Source: an uncultured Paracoccaceae bacterium
GTDB lineage: Bacteria > Pseudomonadota > Alphaproteobacteria > Rhodobacterales > Rhodobacteraceae
NCBI GenBank assembly: GCA_943787985.1
Contig: CALSOO010000004.1
Location: 310,001 to 374,000 of the forward strand
Length of the DNA stretch: 64,000 nucleotides
Reading direction: 5' to 3'
Positions 47,133 to 55,695 of this stretch are shown here, in pieces. A program made the translations under genes and the position numbers. The notes below the pieces were generated by a model. It searched no databases. It was not told the DNA's origin and saw nothing but the letters and a program-made list of their open reading frames with translations. Numbering within the stretch: the stretch's first letter is position 1; every line of letters begins with the position of its first letter.

Positions 47133-47843
47133 CTATTTCAGGCGCGATACGTATTGGGCGACATCAGGGTCGTACCAAGTGCGCGAAAATTCAAAAGCTT
47201 CAATATGTTGGTTGAAGGCGATGCGTTCGATGTAGGGGCACAGAGTTGCGGGGGCAGGGGCAAACGCGGGGTCGGCCCAATCAGGGACGGGGGCGATCGT
47301 GATCCGGTCTGTGCAACTGCTCACCAACAGCCCTAAATCATGTTGGTAAAAATAGTATAAGGATTCGGAGACATCGGTCGTATCAATCTGTGCCGCATGA
47401 CGCGAATCGAGCCAGATTTCTTCAATCGCGGCGCCTTGATCATCCAGATATCTTAACCTTCGAAACCGGTAGGCGTCTTTGGATGGACCAAAGGGCGGAG
47501 CGTCTTGCGGCTTGGTCAATCGATCCAATTGGCGCAATTTGGCACGGGGCAACCCTCCGCCCGTTTTGAGCTCCAAACGGAACAATGAATAAAGCGAGCT
47601 TGGCGCCTCGACGTGCCGGACATAGTTTCCAGACCCGTGAACCCGTTCGATAAGCCCTTGATTTACTAATAAATCCAAGGCTTTGCGTAATGTTCCGACC
47701 GCGATGTTGAACTCTTCGGCCATGGCGCGTTCCGTTGGGAGCTTGTCACCGTCCAGCAGTTTTCCAGACAGGATATCGCGCGAAACGGCCTCGCTGATTT
47801 GGAGGTACGCCGGCAATGCGCCATGGGGATGAAGGGTGGCCAT
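47133..47843 (-). CDS. GntR-family regulator, HutC/UTRA type
   Basis: 236 residues from ATG 47843, or 245 from GTG 47870. The winged helix is ALPAYLQISEAVSRDILSGK, then DKLPTERAMAEEFNIAVGTLRKALDLL, followed by a UTRA ligand domain (RLRYLDDQGAAIEEIWLDSRHAAQ). It is divergent from the sulfoquinovose-type monooxygenase gene with a short intergenic region and is the probable local repressor. The described Agrobacterium smo locus uses a different regulator type. Confidence 0.85.
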   Translation of the reverse strand: MATLHPHGALPAYLQISEAVSRDILSGKLLDGDKLPTERAMAEEFNIAVGTLRKALDLLVNQGLIERVHGSGNYVRHVEAPSSLYSLFRLELKTGGGLPRAKLRQLDRLTKPQDAPPFGPSKDAYRFRRLRYLDDQGAAIEEIWLDSRHAAQIDTTDVSESLYYFYQHDLGLLVSSCTDRITIAPVPDWADPAFAPAPATLCPYIERIAFNQHIEAFEFSRTWYDPDVAQYVSRLK

Positions 47844-47928
47844 GAAGGGTTCAAACTTTGATTGATGCACTATTGATCTATCCCAAGTTAACCGCTTAAG
47901 GTGTCCCCATCAAGTTGGGAAATTTACT

Positions 47929-49086
47929 ATGACCATTGTTCCAATCACGTCCCCTGACCTCGACGCGGCTGAGGTGTCGTGGTTCTCCGCGCTCTGCTCG
48001 GATGACTACCAGTATCTGGGCGTGCCGGATGGGGCGCTACGGTCGTCTTGGGATCATTGTTCTGACATCGTCAAACGGTCAGAGGCGAACGGTTTTCGCA
48101 ACATTCTGTGCCCGTCATCTTATCAAGTCGGGCAGGATACGTTGTCATTCGTTGCAGGTTGCGCCCCGATCACGGACAGCATCAACATGTTGGCGGCAGT
48201 GCGTTGCGGGGAGATGCAGCCCATAATGCTGGCGCGCACGCTGGCAACGCTGGACCACATGCTTAAGGGGCGGTTGACGTTGAACATCATCTCTTCCGAC
48301 TTTCCCGGACAGAAAGAGCCATCACCCTATCGCTATCAACGCTCCCGTGAAGTGGTTGAAATTCTGAAACAAGCGTGGACCCGCGACGAGATCAATTTCG
48401 AGGGCGAGATTTACAATTTCCAGGGGCTGACGACGGACCCTGTGCGCCCGTATCAACAAAATGGCGGCCCGCTTTTGTACTTTGGCGGCTACTCTCCGGA
48501 TGCGGTCGATCTTTGCGCTGAGCACTGCGATGTCTACCTGATGTGGCCAGAGCCCAAGGAGGAAATCTCCCAGCGTATGCAAACAGTTGCGGCTAAAGCT
48601 CAAGAGTACGGGCGCACTTTGGACTACGGGCTGCGCGTCCACATGATCGTACGGGATACAGAGGCTGAAGCGCGCGAATTCGCCCGGGACCTCGTCTCCA
48701 AACTCGACGATGAAGAGGGGGCTGCGATCCGTGAACGGGCGCTCGATTCGGGCTCGCTCGGGGTCTCCAAGCAGGCCAGAAACCGTGAGCTGGCGGATAT
48801 GGACGGCTTTGTCGAACCGCATCTGTGGACAGGTATCGGACGTGCGCGCTCGGGGTGTGGGGCCGCTCTTGTCGGGTCAGCGGATCAAGTTCTGAGCAAG
48901 ATTGAAGACTACCAAAAGATGGGAATTCGCTCGTTTATTTTCTCGGGCTACCCGCATCTTGAGGAATGTGATTGGGTGGGCAAACTGGTTCTGCCTGAAC
49001 TCGAAACCTGTTCTTTGCCACATGAATATGGCCGTGTGCCTGCTGAAACGCCTGCGACGCCTTTGGGTGTCGGTGCGCGAGGTTAA
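47929..49086 (+). CDS. Sulfoquinovose monooxygenase (SmoC-like, alkanesulfonate monooxygenase family)
   Basis: 385 residues. It belongs to the SsuD-type LLM flavoenzymes: MLAAVRCGEMQPIMLARTLA, GRLTLNIISSDFPGQKE, YQRSREVVEILKQAW, and the C-terminal SFIFSGYPHLEECDWV, which is the SsuD hallmark. With aldo-keto reductase, flavin reductase and a sugar importer downstream, it matches SmoC, which uses FMNH2 and O2 to release sulfite from sulfoquinovose giving 6-oxo-glucose. Substrate assignment rests on gene context. Confidence 0.8.
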   Translation: MTIVPITSPDLDAAEVSWFSALCSDDYQYLGVPDGALRSSWDHCSDIVKRSEANGFRNILCPSSYQVGQDTLSFVAGCAPITDSINMLAAVRCGEMQPIMLARTLATLDHMLKGRLTLNIISSDFPGQKEPSPYRYQRSREVVEILKQAWTRDEINFEGEIYNFQGLTTDPVRPYQQNGGPLLYFGGYSPDAVDLCAEHCDVYLMWPEPKEEISQRMQTVAAKAQEYGRTLDYGLRVHMIVRDTEAEAREFARDLVSKLDDEEGAAIRERALDSGSLGVSKQARNRELADMDGFVEPHLWTGIGRARSGCGAALVGSADQVLSKIEDYQKMGIRSFIFSGYPHLEECDWVGKLVLPELETCSLPHEYGRVPAETPATPLGVGARG

Positions 49087-49094
49087 TCAAGGAA

Positions 49095-49994
49095 ATGATG
49101 ATGGAACGTGTAAATTTTGGTGATGATCTGACGGTCAGCCGCATTGTCTATGGCATGTGGCGCTTGGGCGATGACGCGGACACGTCTGCGGCGACAGTGC
49201 AGGCCAAGATCGAAAGCTGCTTGGCGCAGGGCATCACGACGATGGACCAAGCCGACATTTACGGCGGCTACGAGGCGGAAGAGATCATGGGGGCCGCGCT
49301 GAAAGCGGCGCCTGCATTGCGCGAGCAGATCGAAATCGTCACCAAATGTGACATCATCGCGCCAGTGGGGCGTTACGCTGATGCGCCTGTGAAATACTAT
49401 GACACCAGCCGCGCGCACATCACAGCGTCAGTGGAGCATTCGCTTCGTTTGATGGGCGTTGAGCAGATCGATTGTCTGCTCATTCACCGTCCCGACCCCT
49501 TTATGGATCACCATGAAACAGGGGCCGCACTGGACGCGCTTGTTGCCGAAGGCAAAGTGCGCAGCGTGGGGGTGTCGAACTTTGATCTGCATGACTGGAC
49601 GTTGTTGCAGTCGGGGATGAAGACGCCGCTGGTCACCAACCAGATCGAAGTCTCGCTCCTTGAGAACTCCGCGTTCACGAGTGGGCGCGTGGCCTATCTG
49701 CAAGAACGCGGGGTGCGTCCGATGGCATGGTCTCCACTTGCGGGGGGGGCTTTGTTCACGGCGGACAATGCAGCCCTGTTTCAAAAGCTTACAGACCTTG
49801 CCGCAGACCAGAACGTCACACCAGAAGCGGTTGCAGTTGCTTGGATCATGGCGCATCCGGCGGGCATTGTGCCAGTGCTCGGAACCAATAATTTGGGACG
49901 TATCGCGCAAATCGGACAGGCGGCAACGGTTAAAATGGACCGCCAAACGTGGTTTGCACTGTATGAAGCGGCCAATGGCGCAGAGGTGCCATAG
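49095..49994 (+). CDS. Aldo/keto reductase (SmoB-like)
   Basis: 299 residues. The AKR tetrad region is visible: TTMDQADIYGGYEAEEIMG (Asp, Tyr), EIVTKCDI (Lys) and LLIHRPDPFM (His). NADPH site PVLGTNNLGRI follows. In the sulfo-SMO pathway SmoB reduces 6-oxo-glucose to glucose. Three consecutive ATGs (49095-49103) follow AAGGA. Its TAG shares a base with the GTG of the flavin reductase. Confidence 0.82.
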   Translation: MMMERVNFGDDLTVSRIVYGMWRLGDDADTSAATVQAKIESCLAQGITTMDQADIYGGYEAEEIMGAALKAAPALREQIEIVTKCDIIAPVGRYADAPVKYYDTSRAHITASVEHSLRLMGVEQIDCLLIHRPDPFMDHHETGAALDALVAEGKVRSVGVSNFDLHDWTLLQSGMKTPLVTNQIEVSLLENSAFTSGRVAYLQERGVRPMAWSPLAGGALFTADNAALFQKLTDLAADQNVTPEAVAVAWIMAHPAGIVPVLGTNNLGRIAQIGQAATVKMDRQTWFALYEAANGAEVP

Positions 49995-50509
49995 TGACAC
50001 ATGCGGCTCCTAAATTCCAAGTTGACCCAAGCGCGTTTCGCAGTGCTTTGGGCAAGTTCGCGACAGGTGTGGCACTTGTGAGCACGCGCACGGACGCGGG
50101 GCCAATGGGAATTATGGTGAACAGCTTTGCCTCGGTCTCTCTGGATCCGCCGCTGGTGCTGTGGAGCATCGATAAAAATAGCAAACGCCGCCCCAGCTTC
50201 GAGGTCGCGCAAGAAACCGCCATCCATATCCTCGCGGCTGACCAACATGCTGATTGCATTGGATTTACCAAGGACGCGCAGGCGTTCGGGGGGCTGACTC
50301 TGGCCGACAATGCGAACGGTCCACCGCTGGTGGAGGGATGCCTCGCACGGTTCGAGTGCAGCGCTTTCGTGACACAAGACGCCGGGGACCATATCATTCT
50401 GATTGCACGGGTTGACCAACTGACGACTCGTGATGCGGACCCGTTGGTCTTTTTCGAGGGGGCATTCGGGTCCTTGCCCACGGCGCATAATTCCGATGAC
50501 CAGACGTAA
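49994..50509 (+). CDS. Flavin reductase (SmoA-like)
   Basis: 171 residues from GTG 49994. Flavin reductase-like split-barrel: FRSALGKFATGVALVSTRTD, GIMVNSFASVSLDPPLVLWSI, and FAVNILAADQ-type segment IHILAADQHAD. It supplies reduced FMN with NAD(P)H to the LLM monooxygenase two genes upstream. The start overlaps the reductase stop by one base (TAGTG). Confidence 0.85.
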   Translation: MTHAAPKFQVDPSAFRSALGKFATGVALVSTRTDAGPMGIMVNSFASVSLDPPLVLWSIDKNSKRRPSFEVAQETAIHILAADQHADCIGFTKDAQAFGGLTLADNANGPPLVEGCLARFECSAFVTQDAGDHIILIARVDQLTTRDADPLVFFEGAFGSLPTAHNSDDQT

Positions 50510-50536
50510 CAAAAGTGATTTCTAAGGGAGGAAACC

Positions 50537-51799
50537 ATGAAACACACGGTTAAAATGGCGGCACTGTCCGCGACGATCTTGGGCGGCGCAATGGCCGCGC
50601 AGGCGGACGAAGTTTCGTTTTTGTGCTATCAGGATGGCAACGAATGCGAAGTCATCAGCGGCATGTTCGAGGCCTTCACGGCCAAGACAGGGCACACCGT
50701 CAAAATGGACACGGTCGGCTATGACGTGGTGCGCGACCAGTTGGAAAACCAACTGCAGTCCGGCAACGCACCGGACGTGGCGCGGGTGACGAACCTGGGC
50801 GGTTTGAACCAATACTACCTTGACCTGACGCCCCATGTGGACGCCGCTTTCTGGGAGGAAAACTACGGTGCAACCCAAGGGTGGTTCCGCAAGCCGGGCA
50901 TGACCGACGGGATCTATGGCTGGATGACACAGCTCACGGTCACAGGCCCCTACGTGAACGTTTCAATGTTTGAAGACGCTGGCGTCGAGATGCCGGGCGA
51001 TGGTGCCACATGGACCGATTGGGCCAGCGCACTGGGCGAAGTCAAAGACGGTTTGGGCCTCACTGCAGGTCTGGCAATGGACCGCACAGCACACCGCATG
51101 GCGGGTCCTGCGTTCTCTTTCGGGGCGAAGTTCTTTGATGATGCGGGCGAGCCGATGCTTGTCGATGACGGCTTCCGCTCGTTCGCGGAAACCTTTGTGG
51201 AATGGCACAAAAGCGGCTTGATGCCGGCCGAGGGTTGGCCCGCAGGTCAAGGCACACAGTACCGCAATGCGGCGCCATTGTTCCTGTCCGGCGATGTGGC
51301 GATGGTCATGTCGGGCTCTTGGATGATCAACAACTTTGCCGAAAACATCTCTGATTTCGATTGGAAAGCGGTGCCGGCCCCATGTGGTCCGGGTGGTTGT
51401 GGCGCGATGCCGGGTGGTGCGGCGATTGTCGCATTCGAAAGCACAGAAGTGCCTGAAGCTGCGGCGCAATTCGTTGATTTCCTTGCGCAAACTGACAATG
51501 CTGCAGCCTTTGCCGCAGCCACACGCAACATTCCCGCACACCAAGGGCTGCAAGCCTCCGGCGTGGATTACGGCGATGCATCTCCCGCTGTGGCGCAAGC
51601 TTTGCAAACCTTTGCAGGCAATGCTGCAAAAGCTGCGCAGACCACCCCGCAAGCGTACACGTTCCAAGGGTATGCCAAAAACTTCGTCATCTACGGCGTT
51701 GTGCCTGACTACCTGACCCAAGCGATCACGGGTGAGATGTCATTAGACGATGCTTTGGCAGCCATCGATGCGGACGTTGCCGCAAAGATTGCCGAGTAA
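50537..51799 (+). CDS. ABC sugar-binding protein (SmoF-like)
   Basis: 420 residues. A signal peptide (MAALSATILGGAMAAQA) precedes a family-1 extracellular solute-binding protein: VKMDTVGYDVVRDQLENQLQ, GNAPDVARVTNLGGLNQYY, MVMSGSWMINNFAENI. Two Cys near the mature N-terminus (LCYQDGNECEV) may bridge. The match to the sulfoquinovosyl-glycerol-binding protein SmoF is contextual. AGGGAGG lies before the ATG, 27 bases after the flavin reductase. Confidence 0.85.
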   Translation: MKHTVKMAALSATILGGAMAAQADEVSFLCYQDGNECEVISGMFEAFTAKTGHTVKMDTVGYDVVRDQLENQLQSGNAPDVARVTNLGGLNQYYLDLTPHVDAAFWEENYGATQGWFRKPGMTDGIYGWMTQLTVTGPYVNVSMFEDAGVEMPGDGATWTDWASALGEVKDGLGLTAGLAMDRTAHRMAGPAFSFGAKFFDDAGEPMLVDDGFRSFAETFVEWHKSGLMPAEGWPAGQGTQYRNAAPLFLSGDVAMVMSGSWMINNFAENISDFDWKAVPAPCGPGGCGAMPGGAAIVAFESTEVPEAAAQFVDFLAQTDNAAAFAAATRNIPAHQGLQASGVDYGDASPAVAQALQTFAGNAAKAAQTTPQAYTFQGYAKNFVIYGVVPDYLTQAITGEMSLDDALAAIDADVAAKIAE

Positions 51800-51824
51800 G
51801 CGATAAAAAGGACGGACCCGCTAC

Positions 51825-52889
51825 ATGTTGGATGCACTGCAAAATGCGTTTGGCGGGTCCGGCTGGCCCTATGCCCTGTTGGCCTATCTGGTCTTGGGTT
51901 GGGTTCTGGTGCGCCCCTCTGGTCCGCTTTGGGGGCGCTTCATGTCCATTCTGGGCTGGCCTTTGGAAGTGGCACAACGCGTGTCAGGGGCGACGGGGCT
52001 GCCCTATATGTTCTTGCTGCCGAACCTGATTATTTTCGGGCTGTTCACCTTTGCGCCCTTCTTTATCAACGTGGGTTTCTCGCTGACCGAAGGGCAATCT
52101 ATCAATTTTGACGCGCGTGCATTGGCGGGCGACAACAACCTTCAAAGGCTGCTGGCAGAGACCTCTATCGACACAGGTCTGCCCAACCGCGAAGACGATA
52201 AATTCACCGCGGCCGTCGCTGACACCTTCATTTTTGTGATCTTTCAGGTTCCGATCATGGTGTTCTTTGCGCTGTGCACCTCGCTTGCGCTGAACCGGGA
52301 CATCAAAGGGCGCGGGTTTTGGCGCTCCGTGTTCTTTTACCCTGTGATGCTGTCCCCTGTGGTGGTCGGATTTTTGTGGACGCTGATCCTCAAACGCCAA
52401 GGTGTGTTGTCCATGACACTGATGCAATGGGGCTGGATAGATGAGCCGATCCAATGGCTTACAGACCCGAGCTGGACAATGTTCTGGTCGATATTCGTCT
52501 ACACGTGGGCGCATCTGGGGTTCTATATGCTGATCCTGTTGGCGGGTTTGCAGGCCATCCCCAAAGACCTCTACGAGGCTGCGCGCATGGACGGCACTTC
52601 GGAATTCAGGATGTTGCGCCGCATCACTTTACCCTTGTTGATGCCCACGATGCTGGTCGTCATGGTGCTGGCTCTGATCAAAGCGTTTCAGGCGTTCGAG
52701 GAACTCTATGCGATGAATGTGCGCTGGACCTCATTGGTGGCCTACATCTTTGAAACCTCCGGATTGCGAGGGCAACCGACGGCCAACGGGCTGGGCATTG
52801 CGGCCATGGCATCCCTGCTTGTGGCGCTTGTGTTGGTGGTCTTGTCCTTGATCCAGGTCTGGCTGTCCTCGCGGGAGGGCAAAGCATGA
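51825..52889 (+). CDS. ABC sugar permease (UgpA/MalF type) with N-terminal extension
   Basis: 354 residues. The usual six-helix permease begins near residue 65 (YMFLLPNLIIFGLFTFAPFFI). An extra N-terminal helix (YALLAYLVLGWVLVRP) precedes it. The EAA loop is KDLYEAARMDGTSEFRMLRRITLPLL. A polar loop of about 50 residues separates the first and second core helices. It overlaps the partner permease by ATGA. Confidence 0.87.
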   Translation: MLDALQNAFGGSGWPYALLAYLVLGWVLVRPSGPLWGRFMSILGWPLEVAQRVSGATGLPYMFLLPNLIIFGLFTFAPFFINVGFSLTEGQSINFDARALAGDNNLQRLLAETSIDTGLPNREDDKFTAAVADTFIFVIFQVPIMVFFALCTSLALNRDIKGRGFWRSVFFYPVMLSPVVVGFLWTLILKRQGVLSMTLMQWGWIDEPIQWLTDPSWTMFWSIFVYTWAHLGFYMLILLAGLQAIPKDLYEAARMDGTSEFRMLRRITLPLLMPTMLVVMVLALIKAFQAFEELYAMNVRWTSLVAYIFETSGLRGQPTANGLGIAAMASLLVALVLVVLSLIQVWLSSREGKA

Positions 52890-54322
52890 GCGCGCTCACT
52901 ACATTCCTGTCGCGCACGCATGGGCGTGGGCGCCTCAGTTGGGTGGACTGGATCACTTATGCCTATCTGGTTTTTGGGTTTCTCCTTATTTTCCTACCCG
53001 TGTCATGGATCGCGCTGAACTCGGTAAAATCCTCGTTCCAGTTGGAAAAGCAGGATATTTCGTTGTTGCCGTCTGATTTTGAACGGGTCGGGAGGGCGAC
53101 AGTCTACGGGCCGGACGGGCGCGAGAAATTCGTGATTGCGGACTTGCCCGACTGGGTCCTGAACTGGTCGGACCTGTCAGATGAAGAGCAATCGGCTCGG
53201 GATGTGAACGCTTATCTTGGCACGCATCAAGGGCGCGCATTTTACGCGCTGCGCTCGCATCTGGATCAAGTGCCGGCTCTCACGCGCGCGTTAATTGCGC
53301 AGCGTGGTCTGCCCGATTGGTTGCTGCGCTATCCGTCCATGTCCGCAAACGCACGGGCAGAGCGGGACTTGGACGCGGTTCTCAGGGGCCTCAACGTTGA
53401 GGAACAACGCCTTCTCAAAGAGTTCCTCGGGATTGCGCCGTTTGAACCCAACCGCTTTGTGACGCAAATCCTGGTGAGCGCCCCTGATCCCGAAACGGGC
53501 GAAATGGTGGAGTGGGCGGCGCCCAAGTTCGATCCAAGCCGCGAGATTTTCGCCGCGCGCCGCGTGGACAATTCAACGGACAAAGTCGCGCAGGTGCCCA
53601 CCAAAGGGGCGGTTGCGGCGCGTTCTATCGAGCCTGCGTGGGGCAATTACATCGAACCCCTTTCAGGGCAGGCATTTGGCGTGAACGTCGATTTCGTGGC
53701 CTGTTTCACCAACTCGGTTCTGGTCACGGTGATCGCCACGCTCCTGACGCTGTTGATCAATTCAATGGCGGCCTTTGCCTTGTCAAAATACCAGTTCAAA
53801 GGGCAAACGCTGTTCTTTGTTGTGATCCTTGCCACACTTATGGTGCCCCCGACAATCACACTGGTGGGGGTGTTCAAGGCGATCAATGCGACGGGGTTGT
53901 CGGGCTCTATCTGGGGGGTGATCATCCCGGGGGCCGCGACACCGGCGGGGGTGTTTTTGCTGCGCCAATACATGCTGACCATTCCCGATGAGCTGCTTGA
54001 GGCCGCGCGCATGGACGCCGCCAGCGAATGGAAAATCTATTGGAAAATCATCCTGCCTCTCGCATTGCCGGCATTGGCTGCTTTGGGCATTCTCAGTGTG
54101 ATCTGGCGCTGGAATGATTTGATCCTGCCGATGGTGGCTATCGCGACCACCAAAGAGGCCTACACCATCCAGCTGTGCCTGCTGGAATTCCGCGGGGAAC
54201 ACATCAGCCAAGAGCACTATCGCCTTGCGATGACCGTGGTCAGCCTGATTCCGACGACGCTGGTGTTCGTCTTTTTGCAGAAATACATCACCACGGGCAT
54301 CGCCAACACGGGGGGCAAATAA
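52886..54322 (+). CDS. ABC sugar permease (MalG/UgpE type) with a large periplasmic insert
   Basis: 478 residues against about 280 for the family. The first helix (YLVFGFLLIFLPVSWIALN, about residue 30-48) is followed by roughly 220 soluble residues (to about 265) before FTNSVLVTVIATLLTLLI. The usual core and EAA loop (DELLEAARMDAASEWKIYWKIILPL) then follow. The insert must lie in the periplasm, like the MalF P2 loop, and could contact the binding protein. The ATPase follows directly (GTG at 54323). Confidence 0.87.
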   Translation: MSALTTFLSRTHGRGRLSWVDWITYAYLVFGFLLIFLPVSWIALNSVKSSFQLEKQDISLLPSDFERVGRATVYGPDGREKFVIADLPDWVLNWSDLSDEEQSARDVNAYLGTHQGRAFYALRSHLDQVPALTRALIAQRGLPDWLLRYPSMSANARAERDLDAVLRGLNVEEQRLLKEFLGIAPFEPNRFVTQILVSAPDPETGEMVEWAAPKFDPSREIFAARRVDNSTDKVAQVPTKGAVAARSIEPAWGNYIEPLSGQAFGVNVDFVACFTNSVLVTVIATLLTLLINSMAAFALSKYQFKGQTLFFVVILATLMVPPTITLVGVFKAINATGLSGSIWGVIIPGAATPAGVFLLRQYMLTIPDELLEAARMDAASEWKIYWKIILPLALPALAALGILSVIWRWNDLILPMVAIATTKEAYTIQLCLLEFRGEHISQEHYRLAMTVVSLIPTTLVFVFLQKYITTGIANTGGK

Positions 54323-55390
54323 GTGGCCAATCTTAAGCTGAGTGCGCTGAAAAAATCTTATGGCCCTGTGGACGTGATCCACGGCATCGACATGGATATC
54401 CAATCTGGGGAGTTCTGCGTTTTTGTCGGCCCGTCCGGCTGTGGGAAATCGACCTTGTTGCGCATGATTGCGGGGCTTGAGAACATCACCGAGGGCACCG
54501 TCGAGATCGCGGATGAGGTCGTCAATCACATCCCTGCCGCCCAACGCGGACTGGCGATGGTGTTCCAGTCCTATGCGCTTTATCCGCATATGAGCGTGCG
54601 TCAAAACCTGTCCTTCGGGCTGGAAAACCTGTCGATGCCGCGCGCCGAGATTACCAAACGCGTTGATGAAGCTGCGCGGATGTTGCAAATCGAAGAGCTG
54701 ATGGAGCGTCGCCCGGCCGCGCTGTCCGGTGGGCAGCGGCAACGCATCGCGATCGGGCGGGCAGTTGTGCGCGAGCCCAAGATTTTCCTGTTTGACGAAC
54801 CGTTGTCCAATCTGGATGCCGAACTGCGCGTTGCGATGCGCTCCGAAATCACCGATTTGCATGCGCGCTTGGGCAACACGATGATTTACGTGACCCACGA
54901 TCAGGTCGAAGCGATGACAATGGCGGATAAAATTGCCGTATTGCGCAAAGGTGTCGTTGAGCAATTCGGCCGTCCGCTTGATCTGTTCAATGCGCCGTGC
55001 AACCGCTTTGTTGCGGGGTTTATTGGCTCGCCCGCGATGAACTTCGCGGACGGGGTGGTGCGGGGGGACAAGGTTGCGCTCGACAGTGGTGCGGTTGTGG
55101 CCATCACGCCGGATACTTTTGACGTGGCTGAGGGGCAAAAGGTCACCTTTGGCATTCGCGCCTCTCACATCACGGTGCAAACGGGCGGCGCGCTGGACAT
55201 GCATGTGCGTAAAGTCGAGCAATTGGGGGCGGAAAGCTATGTTTACGGGGCCTTGGAAGACGGCACACCGATAACGTTGCACCAGTTGGGCCAAGTGGAT
55301 GTGACCGAAGGGACGCACATCAGTATCGACCCGACCGCCGGGATGATGCATCTTTTTGACACCGGAAGCGGCCTGAGCCTGCGCCGTTAA
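54323..55390 (+). CDS. ABC sugar transporter ATPase (UgpC/MalK type)
   Basis: 355 residues from GTG 54323 immediately after the permease stop. Walker A is GPSGCGKST, Q-loop VFQSYALYPHMSVRQN, signature LSGGQRQRIAIGRAVV, Walker B FLFDEPLSNLDAELR, H-loop YVTHDQVEAMTMADKI, then a TOBE regulatory domain. Energises the SmoE/F/G-like importer. Its TAA overlaps the TAA of the convergent DUF6476 gene (TTAA). Confidence 0.9.
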   Translation: MANLKLSALKKSYGPVDVIHGIDMDIQSGEFCVFVGPSGCGKSTLLRMIAGLENITEGTVEIADEVVNHIPAAQRGLAMVFQSYALYPHMSVRQNLSFGLENLSMPRAEITKRVDEAARMLQIEELMERRPAALSGGQRQRIAIGRAVVREPKIFLFDEPLSNLDAELRVAMRSEITDLHARLGNTMIYVTHDQVEAMTMADKIAVLRKGVVEQFGRPLDLFNAPCNRFVAGFIGSPAMNFADGVVRGDKVALDSGAVVAITPDTFDVAEGQKVTFGIRASHITVQTGGALDMHVRKVEQLGAESYVYGALEDGTPITLHQLGQVDVTEGTHISIDPTAGMMHLFDTGSGLSLRR

Positions 55391-55695
55391 GGCGTTGTAA
55401 TGTCTATGGTCTGGCGCAATTGCCCGTCTGTGCGGTTGTAAATCAGGATCTGTCGGGCATCCGTCACAATCGCGTACCAATCGTCCCCTTGGGTAAAGGC
55501 AGTGGCCTCGGTTCCGTCCGGCAATGTGATAACGTCAGGAAGTTGTGGCCCGGACCCAGACAGGCGCGTGACAAGCAGGCCGACCACCACTACAACGCCC
55601 ACAAGCATTGTGGCGGTCAGGACCGTCACCAGTCTGCGCAGAAACCGCAGATTGGAAGGTTCGGGAAGGTCATCGTTCATGTCATCAAAGTCCAT
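55387..55695 (-). CDS. DUF6476-type small membrane protein
   Basis: 102 residues (or 97 from ATG 55680). A single N-terminal membrane anchor (VTVLTATMLVGVVVVVGLLVT) follows a short cytoplasmic segment. The rest is periplasmic with ITLPDGTEATAFTQGDDWYAIVT and QILIYNRTDGQLRQTIDI. It resembles a small alphaproteobacterial protein of unknown function regularly found back to back with RluD-type pseudouridine synthases. Confidence 0.7.
   Translation of the reverse strand: MDFDDMNDDLPEPSNLRFLRRLVTVLTATMLVGVVVVVGLLVTRLSGSGPQLPDVITLPDGTEATAFTQGDDWYAIVTDARQILIYNRTDGQLRQTIDITTP

Noticed and set aside
47871..47928. Operator between the GntR gene and the monooxygenase gene
   Set aside because: CCCAAGTT and AAGTTGGG look paired at first but are not reverse complements; no clear palindrome found.
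53783..55480. Long minus-strand open frame (565 codons) opposite the permease and ATPase genes
   Set aside because: It mirrors two well-supported plus-strand genes; its His/Arg/Gln-rich translation has no family features.
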